64,000 nucleotides of DNA from Deltaproteobacteria bacterium (GCA_028818755.1 JAPPNF010000025.1:1-64000), one strand, 5' to 3'; counted from the first letter of the stretch, positions 8,731 to 20,426 are shown. The notes: generated by a model not told the origin, from the sequence alone. Translations and numbers: made by a program.

Positions 8731-8803
8731 TGGAGCCGAGGGGAGTCGAACCCCTGACCTCCTGAATGCCATTCAGGCGCTCTCCCAACTGAGCTACGGC
8801 CCC
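8731..8803 (-). tRNA. tRNA-Ala(GGC)
   Basis: Acceptor with G3-U70, anticodon loop ATGGCAT. The acceptor and T-arm are identical to those of tRNA-Ala(CGC) in the same array, so the two probably arose by duplication. Confidence 0.93.
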
Positions 8804-8842
8804 AAACCCGCTCCACGACCCAGATTTTCAAAAAACCACCAG

Positions 8843-8917
8843 CGGGGCTGACGGGACTCGAACCCGCGGCCTCCGGTGTGACAGACCGGCACTCTAACCA
8901 AACTGAGCTACAGCCCC
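8843..8917 (-). tRNA. tRNA-Asp(GUC)
   Basis: Acceptor GGGGCTG/CAGCCCC, anticodon stem CCGGT/ACCGG, loop CTGTCAC and discriminator G. Confidence 0.92.
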
Positions 8918-8954
8918 ATTTTTCCACTGCGGCCGGCAGCCCGCGCCGGCCCAA

Positions 8955-9026
8955 TACCCTCACGGGGAATCGAACCCCGATCTCCACCTTGAAAGAGTGG
9001 TGTCCTAACCGTTAGACGATGAGGGC
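8955..9026 (-). tRNA. tRNA-Glu(UUC)
   Basis: Acceptor GCCCTCA/TGAGGGT (G1-U72), anticodon loop CTTTCAA and the typical glutamate D-arm start TCGTCTAA. Confidence 0.9.
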
Positions 9027-9041
9027 GAACCTCCGTCGCTA

Positions 9042-9115
9042 CAGGCCCGGAGGGACTCGAACCCCCAACCGCCGGTTTTGGAGACCGGTGCTCTACCAAA
9101 TTGAGCTACGGACCT
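9042..9115 (-). tRNA. tRNA-Trp(CCA)
   Basis: Acceptor AGGTCCG/CGGGCCT, anticodon stem CCGGT/ACCGG, loop CTCCAAA and discriminator G. Confidence 0.92.
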
Positions 9116-9126
9116 AGCGCTGTCGA

Positions 9127-9199
9127 TGGCCAGGGGCGGAATCGAACCGCCGACACCGCGATTTTCAGTCGCGTGCTCTACCAACTGAGCTACCTGGCC
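9127..9199 (-). tRNA. tRNA-Phe(GAA)
   Basis: Acceptor GGCCAGG/CCTGGCC, anticodon stem CGCGA/TCGCG, loop CTGAAAA and discriminator A. Confidence 0.93.
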
Positions 9200-9220
9200 G
9201 AAGCCCGACATCGCTCCGAC

Positions 9221-9269
9221 AAAAACCGACCGGACCCTGCCGGCGGGTTCGCCTTGAACCACCGGTCGG
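9221..9269 (-). terminator. Hairpin plus T-run between tRNA-fMet and tRNA-Phe
   Basis: On the minus strand CCGACCGG (9269-9262) pairs with CCGGTCGG (9233-9226) and is followed by TTTTTG. A smaller hairpin, GGTTC/GAACC, sits in the loop. This looks like a rho-independent terminator or attenuator after tRNA-fMet. The rest of the 9200-9358 gap has another 8-bp GC hairpin at 9313-9334 but no gene. Confidence 0.5.
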
Positions 9270-9358
9270 CCTGGCCGATCCAAGTCCCGGTACCCCGGGC
9301 CGCTACGCCAGAAACGCCGCACTGAGGCGGCGTTCCCGGAAGCACTCCGTCGCAATTA

Positions 9359-9432
<74 letters not shown>

Positions 9433-9468
9433 GTGAGATCTTTAAGTTATGGAATCTCGTAATAGGGG

Positions 9469-10470
9469 TCAACGGCGCTGCGCTCCGCGGATCTCCAGCC
9501 GTCTGCAGTACCACGCGATCCAGCGGTTCGAGAAGCCCCACACCTTCGCCCGGCGGGTAATGGTCTCGACTTCGCGGCGTGACATCTTGGTTTCCCGCTT
9601 CAGCACCTTCGGGTTGGCGCGACTGATCGCCAGGGTGCGAACTGCGAAGAGCAGCGGGAGCAGACAGAAGAGCCGCACCCGATGATGCAGGCGGGGGATC
9701 AGGCGGATGTATGCGCGGGCCGCCGCCAGATGGCGATCCGCCTTGCGCACGAGCCGGTCCAGCACCGCCATGGCAGCCTTCCGGTTGGCGGGATCGAAGA
9801 GCTCGCCGGGGCGGATGCGGGGATCCGGCAGGAAAGCGGCCGGAACGTACACCCAGCCGCGATCGCGGTCCTCGTGCAGACCCCTGATGACGTTGACCGT
9901 CTGCAGGGCCAGGCCGAACTCGCGCCCGAGTTCCATCATGCGCGCCCGCTCGCCCCGCAGCCGGAGGCGGAGGGAGAAGAGTTCGGTGAGCAGGTATCCC
10001 ACCCTCCCGGCCACCTCGTGCATGTAGTCGTCGAGATCCGCCTCGTTCTGGAAGACCGATCCCCTCTCGGTCCAGCGTGCCATCCCCGCGCTCGACTCCC
10101 GAACCCGCCTCACGAGGACATCGCGCGCCTCGGGCGCCAGGCTGTCCAGTCCGTCGAGAACGGTGGTGGCGTGCCGCGCGACAAGAGCGTCGGGTGTTGC
10201 CTCGCGCGCTTCCTGGAGTCGTGCGGCGAGAGCAGCCCGGTCACCCCGTCCCTCGAGCACGCTCCGCCATTCCTTCAGCAGGCCGATCTTCTCGTCGTTC
10301 CCGAGTTCCTGGTTGTCCTCCAGATAGTCCGACACGCGGAGAAGGAGGTAGGCGACGGTGATTTCTTCCCGAAGGGGTACGGGAAGCAGGTCGATGCCCA
10401 CCGCGAAGGTGCGGCTCGACTGTACCAGAAGCTCTTGAAGCGTGGCCACGCAAACAAATGTATCCCGCAT
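9469..10470 (-). CDS. Squalene/phytoene synthase family protein
   Basis: About 333 residues of the head-to-head trans-prenyl synthase fold. The first aspartate-rich region reads LLLRVSDYLED and the second NVIRGLHEDRDRGWVYVP; both are characteristic of enzymes condensing two farnesyl or geranylgeranyl diphosphates for squalene, hopanoid or carotenoid synthesis. The start at 10470 gives the usual family N-terminus (LLVQSSRTFAVGIDLLP); the longer frame to 10647 overlaps the divergent pterin dehydratase control region. No other isoprenoid gene is nearby, so whether the product is squalene or phytoene cannot be decided. Confidence 0.85.
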   Translation of the reverse strand: MRDTFVCVATLQELLVQSSRTFAVGIDLLPVPLREEITVAYLLLRVSDYLEDNQELGNDEKIGLLKEWRSVLEGRGDRAALAARLQEAREATPDALVARHATTVLDGLDSLAPEARDVLVRRVRESSAGMARWTERGSVFQNEADLDDYMHEVAGRVGYLLTELFSLRLRLRGERARMMELGREFGLALQTVNVIRGLHEDRDRGWVYVPAAFLPDPRIRPGELFDPANRKAAMAVLDRLVRKADRHLAAARAYIRLIPRLHHRVRLFCLLPLLFAVRTLAISRANPKVLKRETKMSRREVETITRRAKVWGFSNRWIAWYCRRLEIRGAQRR

Positions 10471-10561
10471 CGTGCGACCGTCCAACCATGGCGTTAGGTT
10501 AGTAGTCGAAGTGGGACAGGGGTTGGGGCGTCCAGAGGCCGTGAACCACCCGTGGGGACCG

Positions 10562-10852
10562 ATGGCAGATAAGCTCTCGCGGAGCCAGATCGAGGAATGG
10601 ATCGCCGCGCATTCCAGGTGGAAGTTCAGGGACAACGCGATACGCAAGCACTACATGTTCCCCTCGTTCCGTAGCGCCATCGTGTTCGTCAACCGGGTCG
10701 CGACGATCGCTGACGAGGAAGGTCACCACCCGGATATCCAGATCCGGTACGACCGGGTGTCGCTCCACCTCTGGTCGCATGATGCCGGGGGCGTGACGGA
10801 GCGGGATCTCAAGCTGGCGGAGCGAATCGACTTCGCAACTTCGGCCCGTTAG
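10562..10852 (+). CDS. Pterin-4a-carbinolamine dehydratase
   Basis: A 96-residue protein with the family signature EGHHPDIQIRYDRVSLHLWSH followed by GGVTERDLKLAERID. It dehydrates 4a-hydroxytetrahydrobiopterin to recycle the pterin cofactor of aromatic amino acid hydroxylases and also occurs as a coactivator homologue. The ATG at 10562 gives the normal length. The stop is 12 bases before the TTG of the RND pump, suggesting co-transcription. No phenylalanine hydroxylase is in the window. Confidence 0.9.
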   Translation: MADKLSRSQIEEWIAAHSRWKFRDNAIRKHYMFPSFRSAIVFVNRVATIADEEGHHPDIQIRYDRVSLHLWSHDAGGVTERDLKLAERIDFATSAR

Positions 10853-10864
10853 AGGCGAAACCCC

Positions 10865-13800
10865 TTGGCTGACTCCGGGTCGCGCGCCGGCCAGGTGACG
10901 AGCGCCAACGGTCCGATAGGCTTCATGGCGAGGAATGGCGTCGCCGCCAATGTCCTCATGCTCTTCCTGCTTCTGGCCGGACTCGGGGCCGCGAGCAATC
11001 TGGTTCAGGAGGTCCTCCCCGACTTCTCCCTGGAACGGGTTCAGGTCGTAGTGCCGTACCCGGGGGCCGCTCCGCAGGAAGTGGAAGAGTCCATCGTTCG
11101 CCGGATCGAGGAGGAGATCCGTGCGGTGGACGGGCTGCAGCGCATCGAATCGACGGCTGCCGAAGGGCTCGGGACCGTCGTCGTTGAGTTCAGGTCGGGA
11201 ACCGACATCAATCGCGCCCTGAACGACGTCAAGGCCCAGGTCGACCGCATCCCGAGCTTTCCGGCCGGCGCCGAGCGCCCCGAGGTGCGCGAAATTACGA
11301 GCCGCCAGAGCGTCATCCGGCTCCTTGTGCACGGCGATGTCCCGGAACGCACGCTCAAGGAGCTGGCGTACGGTATCGAGGAGGGGATCTCCTCTCTCCC
11401 GGAAGTCTCCCTGGCCGAGACCAGCGGCGCGAGAATGTACGAGATCTCCATCGAGGTGCCGCTCAGGCACCTCAGGGCCCTCGGAATGACGCTGGACGAT
11501 GTCGCCTTCGCCGTGAGGCAGGGGTCTCTCGAACTGTCCGCCGGCATGGTATCGACCGCCAACGAGGAAGTCCTCATCAGGACGCTGGGACAGAACTACG
11601 ACCAGGCGGACTTCGAGGATATCGTCGTCCTGACGCGATCGGACGGCACGGCGGTTCGGCTGGGCGAAATCGCAACCGTACGGGACGGGTTCGCGGATTC
11701 GGATCTCAGCGTCCGCTACAACGGACAGCCGGCGGTTCGGGTGGACGTGTTTCGCACCTCGGAAGAACAGGTGCTGGATATCGCCCGGGTCGTGAACGAC
11801 TACCTGGAGGCAGAGGTCGTGCCGGCGCTTCCGGAAGGCACCGGAATCGCGATCTGGAAGGACGACTCGGAGGAAGTCGGGGGACGTCTCGGCCTCATGA
11901 TCGAGAACGCGCTGCTGGGGCTGGCGCTGGTGTTCCTCTGTCTGGCGCTCTTCCTGCAGATCCGGCTGGCCGTCTGGGTTGCCGTGGGGTTGGCGGTCGC
12001 GTTCACCGGGACGTTTCTGGTGATGGGACTGCTGGGCATCTCCATCAACATGTTCTCGCTGATGGCGCTCGTCCTTGCGCTGGGCATCGTCGTGGACGAC
12101 GCAATCGTGGTGGGCGAGAGCGTCTTCACCGAGCGGGAACGCGGTGCGCGGGGCGTCACGGCGGCAATCAGGGGTGCGCGCCTCGTCAGTGGCCCGGTCA
12201 TCTTCTCGGTTCTCACCACGATGACGGCGTTCGCGGCGCTGCTGCCGGCGCCGGGACCCCAGGGGAAGCTCGGCCGGAGCATCCCCATCGTGGTCATCGT
12301 GGTCCTCTTCCTCTCGCTGGTCGAGTCGCTGTTGGTGCTGCCGAACCACCTTTCGCACCTCAAGGACGCGACCGGGAACGCGCGCAACCGGCTGACCCGG
12401 CTTCTTCGCAGGGTTCAGCAGGGCACGGATGCCCTCCTCAAGCGGATAACCGACGGCCCGTTGGAGCGAGGCCTGCGGTTCGCGGTCGACCAGCCGCTGG
12501 TCGTGATGGCTTCCGCGACGGCACTGCTCGTCCTCTCCGGCGCCGTCGTGGCCTCGGGAATCGTGCCCAACCAGTTCCTCACGCCCATCGAGGGAGAGGT
12601 CGTCTCCGCCAACGTGGAGATGCCCGCGGGCACGCCTGGCGAACGGACGGCGGAGGTGCTCGGGGAACTCGAAGCCGCGGGGAGGCGGGCGGTCGGACGG
12701 CTGGAGGAAGACCAGGCTCGCGACGGGGGGCCCCTGCTATTCGATGTCGCGGTCACCGTGGGCGAGCCGGCCACGCTCTACGACCCGCTGGCCGGGGACG
12801 AAACCAGGGCGCCACGCGGTCACGTGGGAGCCGTGCAGTTCAAGTTGACGGGGTGGGAGGAACACGACATCGCCGCTTCGACCTTCGAGAGGGTGTGGCG
12901 CGAAGAAGCGGGCACGTTCCCCGGGGCCGAGTCGGTGTCGATTTCCTCGAACCTGCTCGGGCTGGGCCTGCCGGTCCACTTCGAGCTCTCGCATCCGGAC
13001 GCCGAGCGGCTGGCGGTGGTGGCCGACGCGTTCACCGTCGAGGTTGCCGCATTGGACGGCGTCTTCGATGTCCGGAACAACCTCGACAAGGGATACCGGG
13101 AGCTTCAGCTCGAGCTGGAGCCCGAAGCCCGCACGCTGAACCTGACCCTGGACAGCTTCGCCGGACAGGTGCGCTCCGCAGTCTTCGGATCGGAAGCCCT
13201 GAGGGTGCAGCGGGGCCGGGAAGACATGCGGGTGTACGTCCGACTTCCCGAGGACGAGCGCAACTCGCCGGCCGACATCGAACACTACCTCGTGCGAACT
13301 CCGGGCGGTGAGCTGCCCTTGGCCCAGGTGGCATCCGCACGGTTTGCCAGGTCGGCCGCCACCATACATCGGGTCGACGGCCGCCGGGCCGTTACGGTGA
13401 CCGCCGACATCGACCCTCGTCTCACATCCGCTGCTCAGGCCAACCGCAGTGTGGATGACGACCTGCTCCCGCGGCTCATGGACGAGCACCCGGGACTGGA
13501 ATACACCATCGGAGGCCTGCGCAAGGACCAGGAGCACGCGTATACCGTTCTGAGCCGATCGCTGTTCCTGGCGCTGCTCGTCATGTACGCGCTGATGGCG
13601 ATCCCCTTCGGTTCCTACTCGCAGCCGCTCATCGTCATGGCCGCCGTGCCGCTGGGAGCGGTCGGGGCCCTGGCCGGACACATGCTGCTGGGTCTCAGCT
13701 GGGGCCTCTGGTCGCTTTACGGACTGATCGGCGTCTTCGGCGTGGTCGTCAACGACTCGCTGATCATGATCAAGTCCATCAACGATCTGCGAGACTCCGG

Positions 13801-14065
13801 AATGTCACCGCGCGATGCGATCGTCGCCGGCGGCAAGGGCCGCTTTCGCCCCATCCTGCTGACCTCCCTGACGACGTTTCTGGGCGTGTCCCCGATCGTC
13901 TTCGAGAGCAGCACCTACGCGCAGCACCTGGTGCCTCTCGCGACTTCGGTCGGCTTCGGCGTACTGATCGCGACATTCCTCCTGATGGTGGTCGTGCCGG
14001 CGCTCGCGATGCTGAACTACAATGTCGCGGGGTGGATCGGCGAGCGGCGGGCGAGGGGCGCGTAG
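10865..14065 (+). CDS. RND-family efflux transporter permease (AcrB-like)
   Basis: 1066 residues, normal for inner-membrane RND pumps. TM1 is at about residues 25-45 (NVLMLFLLLAGLGAASNL), followed by a porter domain with VVPYPGAAPQEVEESIVRRIE, TM2-6 with the conserved TM4 motif GIVVDDAIVVGE at about 407-418, a second porter domain, and TM8-12 ending near MVVVPALAMLNYN. It exports drugs or lipophilic compounds by proton antiport. The start is a TTG preceded by GAGGCGA. Neither a membrane-fusion protein nor an outer-membrane channel gene adjoins it, so partners lie elsewhere. Confidence 0.92.
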   Translation: MADSGSRAGQVTSANGPIGFMARNGVAANVLMLFLLLAGLGAASNLVQEVLPDFSLERVQVVVPYPGAAPQEVEESIVRRIEEEIRAVDGLQRIESTAAEGLGTVVVEFRSGTDINRALNDVKAQVDRIPSFPAGAERPEVREITSRQSVIRLLVHGDVPERTLKELAYGIEEGISSLPEVSLAETSGARMYEISIEVPLRHLRALGMTLDDVAFAVRQGSLELSAGMVSTANEEVLIRTLGQNYDQADFEDIVVLTRSDGTAVRLGEIATVRDGFADSDLSVRYNGQPAVRVDVFRTSEEQVLDIARVVNDYLEAEVVPALPEGTGIAIWKDDSEEVGGRLGLMIENALLGLALVFLCLALFLQIRLAVWVAVGLAVAFTGTFLVMGLLGISINMFSLMALVLALGIVVDDAIVVGESVFTERERGARGVTAAIRGARLVSGPVIFSVLTTMTAFAALLPAPGPQGKLGRSIPIVVIVVLFLSLVESLLVLPNHLSHLKDATGNARNRLTRLLRRVQQGTDALLKRITDGPLERGLRFAVDQPLVVMASATALLVLSGAVVASGIVPNQFLTPIEGEVVSANVEMPAGTPGERTAEVLGELEAAGRRAVGRLEEDQARDGGPLLFDVAVTVGEPATLYDPLAGDETRAPRGHVGAVQFKLTGWEEHDIAASTFERVWREEAGTFPGAESVSISSNLLGLGLPVHFELSHPDAERLAVVADAFTVEVAALDGVFDVRNNLDKGYRELQLELEPEARTLNLTLDSFAGQVRSAVFGSEALRVQRGREDMRVYVRLPEDERNSPADIEHYLVRTPGGELPLAQVASARFARSAATIHRVDGRRAVTVTADIDPRLTSAAQANRSVDDDLLPRLMDEHPGLEYTIGGLRKDQEHAYTVLSRSLFLALLVMYALMAIPFGSYSQPLIVMAAVPLGAVGALAGHMLLGLSWGLWSLYGLIGVFGVVVNDSLIMIKSINDLRDSGMSPRDAIVAGGKGRFRPILLTSLTTFLGVSPIVFESSTYAQHLVPLATSVGFGVLIATFLLMVVVPALAMLNYNVAGWIGERRARGA

Positions 14066-14084
14066 CCGCGATAGGCGCCTCGTG

Positions 14085-14104
14085 GGGCGTCGTGACGCCC
14101 TTTT
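14085..14104 (+). terminator. Rho-independent terminator after RND pump
   Basis: GGGCGT (14085-14090), loop CGTG, ACGCCC (14095-14100), then TTTT. It lies between the convergent RND gene and the class III aminotransferase gene. Confidence 0.65.
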
Positions 14105-14113
14105 GCCGGACCT

Positions 14114-15463
14114 CTACCCGGGTGCCCCGGCCGCAATCGTGGATACGAGCACCTCGAGCCCCGCTTCGAGCTCCCTCTCGCCGATCGTGGCGGGCGGCGT
14201 CAGCTCGACCACCTCACCGCGGGATCCCGCGGGCAACACGATCAGTCCGCGGTCAAGCGCGCTCTTCGCCACGGCCACGGCGGGGCCCGTGTCGATGTCA
14301 CCCGTTTCCGCCGCAGACCGGGCCTCGGCCGCCCCGTCGGCGGCATCCGTATGCGCAGTCTCCTGCACGCGCAGCTCCACGCCGAGCATGAGCCCCCTTC
14401 CCCGCACCTCCCGCACTGCCTCGCGGCCCGCCAGCTTCGCCGTCAGGTAGTCGAGCGCGAAGGCGCCGAGTCGGCGCGCGCGCGCGGTCAGATCTTCCGC
14501 CCCCAGCGCCGCCAGGAATCCCAACCCCGCGGCGCAACCGAGGGGATGGCCCTGGAAGGTGCTGGTGTGCACAGCCTCGCCCGATGACGACGGCCACGCG
14601 TCCATGACCTCACGGGGTCCAGAGCAGGCCGACAGCGGCATGCCCCCGCCGAGGGCCTTGCCGAGGCACACCAGGTCGGGCACCACCCGGTCATGATCGC
14701 AAGCCAGGAGTTCGCCCGTCCGCCCCATACCGGTGAAGATCTCGTCGGCGATCAACAGGGCGCCTCCCGCGCGCGTGCGTTCCGCCAGCTGGGCAAGGAA
14801 TCGCGAGGGCGGGATGCGCACGCCCGCCCTTCCCTGGATCGGCTCCACGAGCACGGCCCCGACCGGGACCGCCGCGTCGCCGGAAAGCAGGGAGTCGATT
14901 TCCCTCAGCACACCCTCGGCCGCCCCGGCGGACGACGGGAATCGCACGAAGTGCACGTGATCGGCCAGGCGATTCGTAAACGGACGGCGAAAGTGCTCCC
15001 TGTGGGTCGTCGCCAGGGCTCCGAGCGTGAGGCCGTGGTAGCTGCCCTCGAATGCGATGATCCCGTGTCGGCCCGTGGCGAGCTGGGCGGTCTTGAGTGC
15101 GGCCTCCACGGCATCCGATCCGCTGAGACCCAGGACGGTCCGCGTTTCCGGCCAGGGCATCAGCGCGGCCAGCGCCTCGAGGAACTCCACCTTCACCGCC
15201 GGTGGGTGGATGTCGCCCATGCCGTGGACGAGTCGGCGGGCCTGGGCCGCGATCCGCTCGGCGATCAACGGATGGCGGTGCCCGGCCAGGGCCACGCCAA
15301 AGGCGCCGGTGAAGTCCAGGTACGTGTTGCCGGCGGCGTCCCGGACGGTTGCGCCCTCGGCGTCGGTCCAGAAAGGCGGCGGGGGCCGCAGGAAAGTGAC
15401 GTCTCTGGACTCGACCCCGCTCAGGCGCTCGGCCAGTTCCCGGTTTGCCGAGTCAGTGGGCAA
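14114..15463 (-). CDS. Class III PLP-dependent aminotransferase
   Basis: 449 residues of the ornithine/GABA aminotransferase fold: GLSGSDAVEAALKTA for phosphate binding, FEGSYHGLTLGAL, the DEIFTGMGRTG motif and PLP lysine in CLGKALGGGMPLSA. It transfers an amino group from an omega- or alpha-amino acid to a keto acid; the substrate cannot be assigned. The start appears to be TTG at 15463 and overlaps the antiporter stop by 11 bases, placing it last in the ligA operon-like run. The segment near residues 395-415 (rich in A, D, E) looks like an insertion. Confidence 0.88.
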   Translation of the reverse strand: MPTDSANRELAERLSGVESRDVTFLRPPPPFWTDAEGATVRDAAGNTYLDFTGAFGVALAGHRHPLIAERIAAQARRLVHGMGDIHPPAVKVEFLEALAALMPWPETRTVLGLSGSDAVEAALKTAQLATGRHGIIAFEGSYHGLTLGALATTHREHFRRPFTNRLADHVHFVRFPSSAGAAEGVLREIDSLLSGDAAVPVGAVLVEPIQGRAGVRIPPSRFLAQLAERTRAGGALLIADEIFTGMGRTGELLACDHDRVVPDLVCLGKALGGGMPLSACSGPREVMDAWPSSSGEAVHTSTFQGHPLGCAAGLGFLAALGAEDLTARARRLGAFALDYLTAKLAGREAVREVRGRGLMLGVELRVQETAHTDAADGAAEARSAAETGDIDTGPAVAVAKSALDRGLIVLPAGSRGEVVELTPPATIGERELEAGLEVLVSTIAAGAPG

Positions 15464-16424
15464 GGCCGATCCAGACCATGCACCCGCCGTAGGCTACGAG
15501 GAGCAGCAGCCCCTCCGAGCGCCGTACCATGCGGGCGCTGGCCGCTACGGGCCACACAAGCAGCGACAACAGGAGCACCGCGGGAAGCTCCGTGGTGAGG
15601 ACCGTGCCCTCGATCTCGAAGCCCTGGACGAGTGCGGAGCCCCCCATGACCGCCGTCAGATTGAAGATGTTCGACCCGATGATGTTCCCCACCGCGACAT
15701 CCGCGTGCTTCCGGGCGGCGGCCACCAGCGAAGTCACCAGTTCCGGCAGCGAGGTCCCGATGGCAATCACGGTGGCCCCGATCACCATCTCGCTGGCGCC
15801 CAACGAGTCGACCAGGTAGGTCGCGCCAGTGATGATCGCCCGCCCCCCCAGCGCCAGGCCGATGGCTCCGGCCGCCACCAGACCCAGGTTGCCGATGCGG
15901 CTTGTCGCGTGTTCCTGGTGATCCCCGTCGCGTGCAAGACCGACCTCGTCCAGGATCTCCGCGGCGTCCTCCTCGGTCGACACGAAGGTGATCGCCAGGT
16001 ACACGGTCAGCAGCACGAGCAGCACCACGCCGTCGCCCCGGCTGACGCCGCCGTCCATCACGAACGGGAAGATCATGACCGTGATCAGGATCATGATCGG
16101 TACTTCGCGCGCGATCACGCGATCGGCCACCGCAACGGGCCGCAGGAGCGCGGTCGCGCCCAGGATGAGGCCGATGTTGGCAAGATTCGAGCCCAGGACG
16201 TTGCCCGCGGCCAGATTCCCCGCACCGTCGATGGCCGCCTGAATGCACACCACCAGTTCGGGCGCGGACGTGCCGAGCGACACGAGTGTGAGACCGACCA
16301 CGACCGGGCTGACGCCCATTTCCGATGCGATGCGCACGGAGCCGCGGACCAGCCATTCGGCACCGAAGTAGAGAGCGCCGAAGCCGCCGGTGAGGAACAG
16401 GAGATTCGCGATCAGCTCGCTCAA
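15453..16424 (-). CDS. Calcium/sodium antiporter, YrbG-like (CaCA family)
   Basis: 323 residues with ten predicted membrane segments and both inverted alpha repeats: GTSAPELVVCIQAAIDG with GNVLGSNLANIGLILG, and GTSLPELVTSLVAAARK with GNIIGSNIFNLTAVMG. These line the ion-binding site. It exchanges Ca2+ for Na+ or H+ across the inner membrane. The TTG start at 16424 overlaps the stop of the PHP-domain gene, so translation is probably coupled. Confidence 0.9.
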   Translation of the reverse strand: MSELIANLLFLTGGFGALYFGAEWLVRGSVRIASEMGVSPVVVGLTLVSLGTSAPELVVCIQAAIDGAGNLAAGNVLGSNLANIGLILGATALLRPVAVADRVIAREVPIMILITVMIFPFVMDGGVSRGDGVVLLVLLTVYLAITFVSTEEDAAEILDEVGLARDGDHQEHATSRIGNLGLVAAGAIGLALGGRAIITGATYLVDSLGASEMVIGATVIAIGTSLPELVTSLVAAARKHADVAVGNIIGSNIFNLTAVMGGSALVQGFEIEGTVLTTELPAVLLLSLLVWPVAASARMVRRSEGLLLLVAYGGCMVWIGLAH

Positions 16425-18202
16425 TCACGCCTCCGGCCAAGCCACTGTCTAAACGCGCGAAGCTTTCGCGTGTTCGCGATCTCAGCTGCTTGCAACCATC
16501 CCCTCCGAGCCTGGTCGATTCCGTACCGCATGTTGTCCAGCCGCGCCACCGAGTGCGCATCGGAATTTACAACGACTCTAACGCCCAACTCACGGCACAG
16601 CCAAAGTCCGCAGTGGTTGAGGTCGAGGCGTCGCGGACTCCCGTTGACCTCGACGGCGACATCGAGGTCGCGGGCAGCCTCGAGCACGGCCGTCAGATCC
16701 AGAGGGTACGGATTGCGCCGTCCGAGCTTCCTTCCCGTCAGGTGGCAGACCACGTCGACCAGCGGGTTTTCCATCGCCCTGATGATGCGGTCCGTCATCC
16801 GGCTCCGGGACATGGCGAAGGCGGAATGGACGGAAACGAGCACGATGTCCAGGGTCGCGAGCGTCTCGTCGTCGAGGTCGAGGGTGCCATCGGGAAGAAT
16901 GTCCACCTCGCAACCCCGCAGGATGGCGATATCGGCGAAGTCGCGCTGCACGCGCGCGATCTCGGCCGCCTGCGCCCGGAGTGCGGCCGCATCCAGGCCG
17001 GGGACGACACCGGTGGACGGCGAATGGTCGGTCACGGCGATGTAGCTGTATCCGCGCGCTGCGGCGGCCTCGACCATGGTTTGCAGGTTCGCGGCACCGT
17101 CGCTCCAGGTCGTGTGCAGGTGAAGATCACCGTGAATGTCGTCCAGCGTGACGAGCGACGGGACGCCGCGCTCCGCCCGCTCGATGGTGGTGCCGTCTTC
17201 CCGCAGTTCAGGGGGAATCCACGGGAGGCGAAGCCGTTCGTAGATGGCCGTCTCGCCGGAAGCGGGGCCGGTGTCGGTTGCCGTGCCGCCGGTGCCGCCG
17301 GGCCCGCCGGTGTCTGCGGCGCCGACGATTCCCGTGGGCGTGATCTCCAGGCGGTAGCTGCGTGCCCGGGCAGCCAGCGCGCCGAGGTACGCGGGCGGCC
17401 CGGTGAGGTGGTGGGCGATGGGACCCATGAGTTCGCGCGGCACGGCAACCAGCCTGATGGGCACGTCGTCCACCTCGACCGGGACCGGATTGTCGCCCCT
17501 GTTCCCATCCACTCGCGCACCCGGACATTCGCAAGCCAGGTCCCACAAGGCCCCGGACGACTCCGCGCACACGATATCGGTTGTCGCCACGATCTCGACA
17601 CGCCGCCGGATGTCGCCGGCGATGCTGAAATCGACACCGTTCCCACGCAGGACATCGGTCAGCCGCGCCACGGCCCTGTCCGCCTCCGACAGGAGTGACT
17701 TGCCGCGCAGCGCGCGTCGTGCCTCGAGGCTGCGCCGGATGTGGCTCGCCACCGAGGGCCCGAAGCCGTCCAGCCCATGGATCCACCGGCCGTCGAGCGC
17801 GGCTTCCAGCCTCTCGACCGACTCCACGCCTGCGTCCCGGAGCGTCCGGGCCCGCGTGGCGCCGACGCCGTCGACGCGCATCAAGTCGAGAATCCCCCGC
17901 GGGATCCGGGTCCTGTAGTCCTCCAGACGCCTCGCCGAGCCCGTCCGGACGAGTTCACCCAGGAACCCCGCCAGGCCCTTCCCGATCCCGGGCACCCGGG
18001 TCAGGTCCGTTCCGGACAGGATGATTTCTGCCAGTGAATGGTGGAAGCGGCGAATCACGGTGGCCGCGCGCCGATAGTGGGCAACCCGGTGCGAGTCACC
18101 CCCGTCCAGCACAATCAGGTCCGCAAGCTCGGCGACCCGCCGCCCGAGTTCGCTGTTGCCCGGCGGCTCGTTGCCGGCTTCCACACCGCGCGTTTGGCCC
18201 AC
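16421..18202 (-). CDS. PolX-like PHP-domain protein with degenerate polymerase site
   Basis: 593 residues with PolX architecture: N-terminal helix-hairpin-helix 8-kDa-like region (VPGIGKGLAGFL, VDGVGATRARTL), a family X palm, and a C-terminal PHP phosphoesterase domain from about residue 350 (GDLHLHTTWSDG, AVTDHSPS, GCEVDI, VNSDAH). PHP metal ligands are present. In the palm the usual GDIDLL stretch reads ATTDIV, so the first catalytic aspartate is a threonine, and the later DLR motif reads IRL. I infer loss of nucleotide transfer with the PHP activity (3'-5' exonuclease or AP-site processing in PolX) retained. GTG start, 6 bases after ligA. Function in DNA repair is likely from family and context. 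Confidence 0.82.
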   Translation of the reverse strand: MGQTRGVEAGNEPPGNSELGRRVAELADLIVLDGGDSHRVAHYRRAATVIRRFHHSLAEIILSGTDLTRVPGIGKGLAGFLGELVRTGSARRLEDYRTRIPRGILDLMRVDGVGATRARTLRDAGVESVERLEAALDGRWIHGLDGFGPSVASHIRRSLEARRALRGKSLLSEADRAVARLTDVLRGNGVDFSIAGDIRRRVEIVATTDIVCAESSGALWDLACECPGARVDGNRGDNPVPVEVDDVPIRLVAVPRELMGPIAHHLTGPPAYLGALAARARSYRLEITPTGIVGAADTGGPGGTGGTATDTGPASGETAIYERLRLPWIPPELREDGTTIERAERGVPSLVTLDDIHGDLHLHTTWSDGAANLQTMVEAAAARGYSYIAVTDHSPSTGVVPGLDAAALRAQAAEIARVQRDFADIAILRGCEVDILPDGTLDLDDETLATLDIVLVSVHSAFAMSRSRMTDRIIRAMENPLVDVVCHLTGRKLGRRNPYPLDLTAVLEAARDLDVAVEVNGSPRRLDLNHCGLWLCRELGVRVVVNSDAHSVARLDNMRYGIDQARRGWLQAAEIANTRKLRAFRQWLGRRRD

Positions 18203-18208
18203 GGGCTG

Positions 18209-20398
<2,190 letters not shown>

Positions 20399-20426
20399 TC
20401 ACCGTTCACCCACAGGAGGTTCCCGG

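Noticed and set aside
9200-9358. Possible tRNA-Sec or other missed tRNA in the widest gap of the array
   Set aside because: It contains two GC hairpins but no T-loop with paired stem, no anticodon loop CTTCAAA and no 13-bp acceptor/T helix.
10499-12358. 619-residue minus-strand open frame rich in H, R and D
   Set aside because: Antisense shadow of the RND pump gene.
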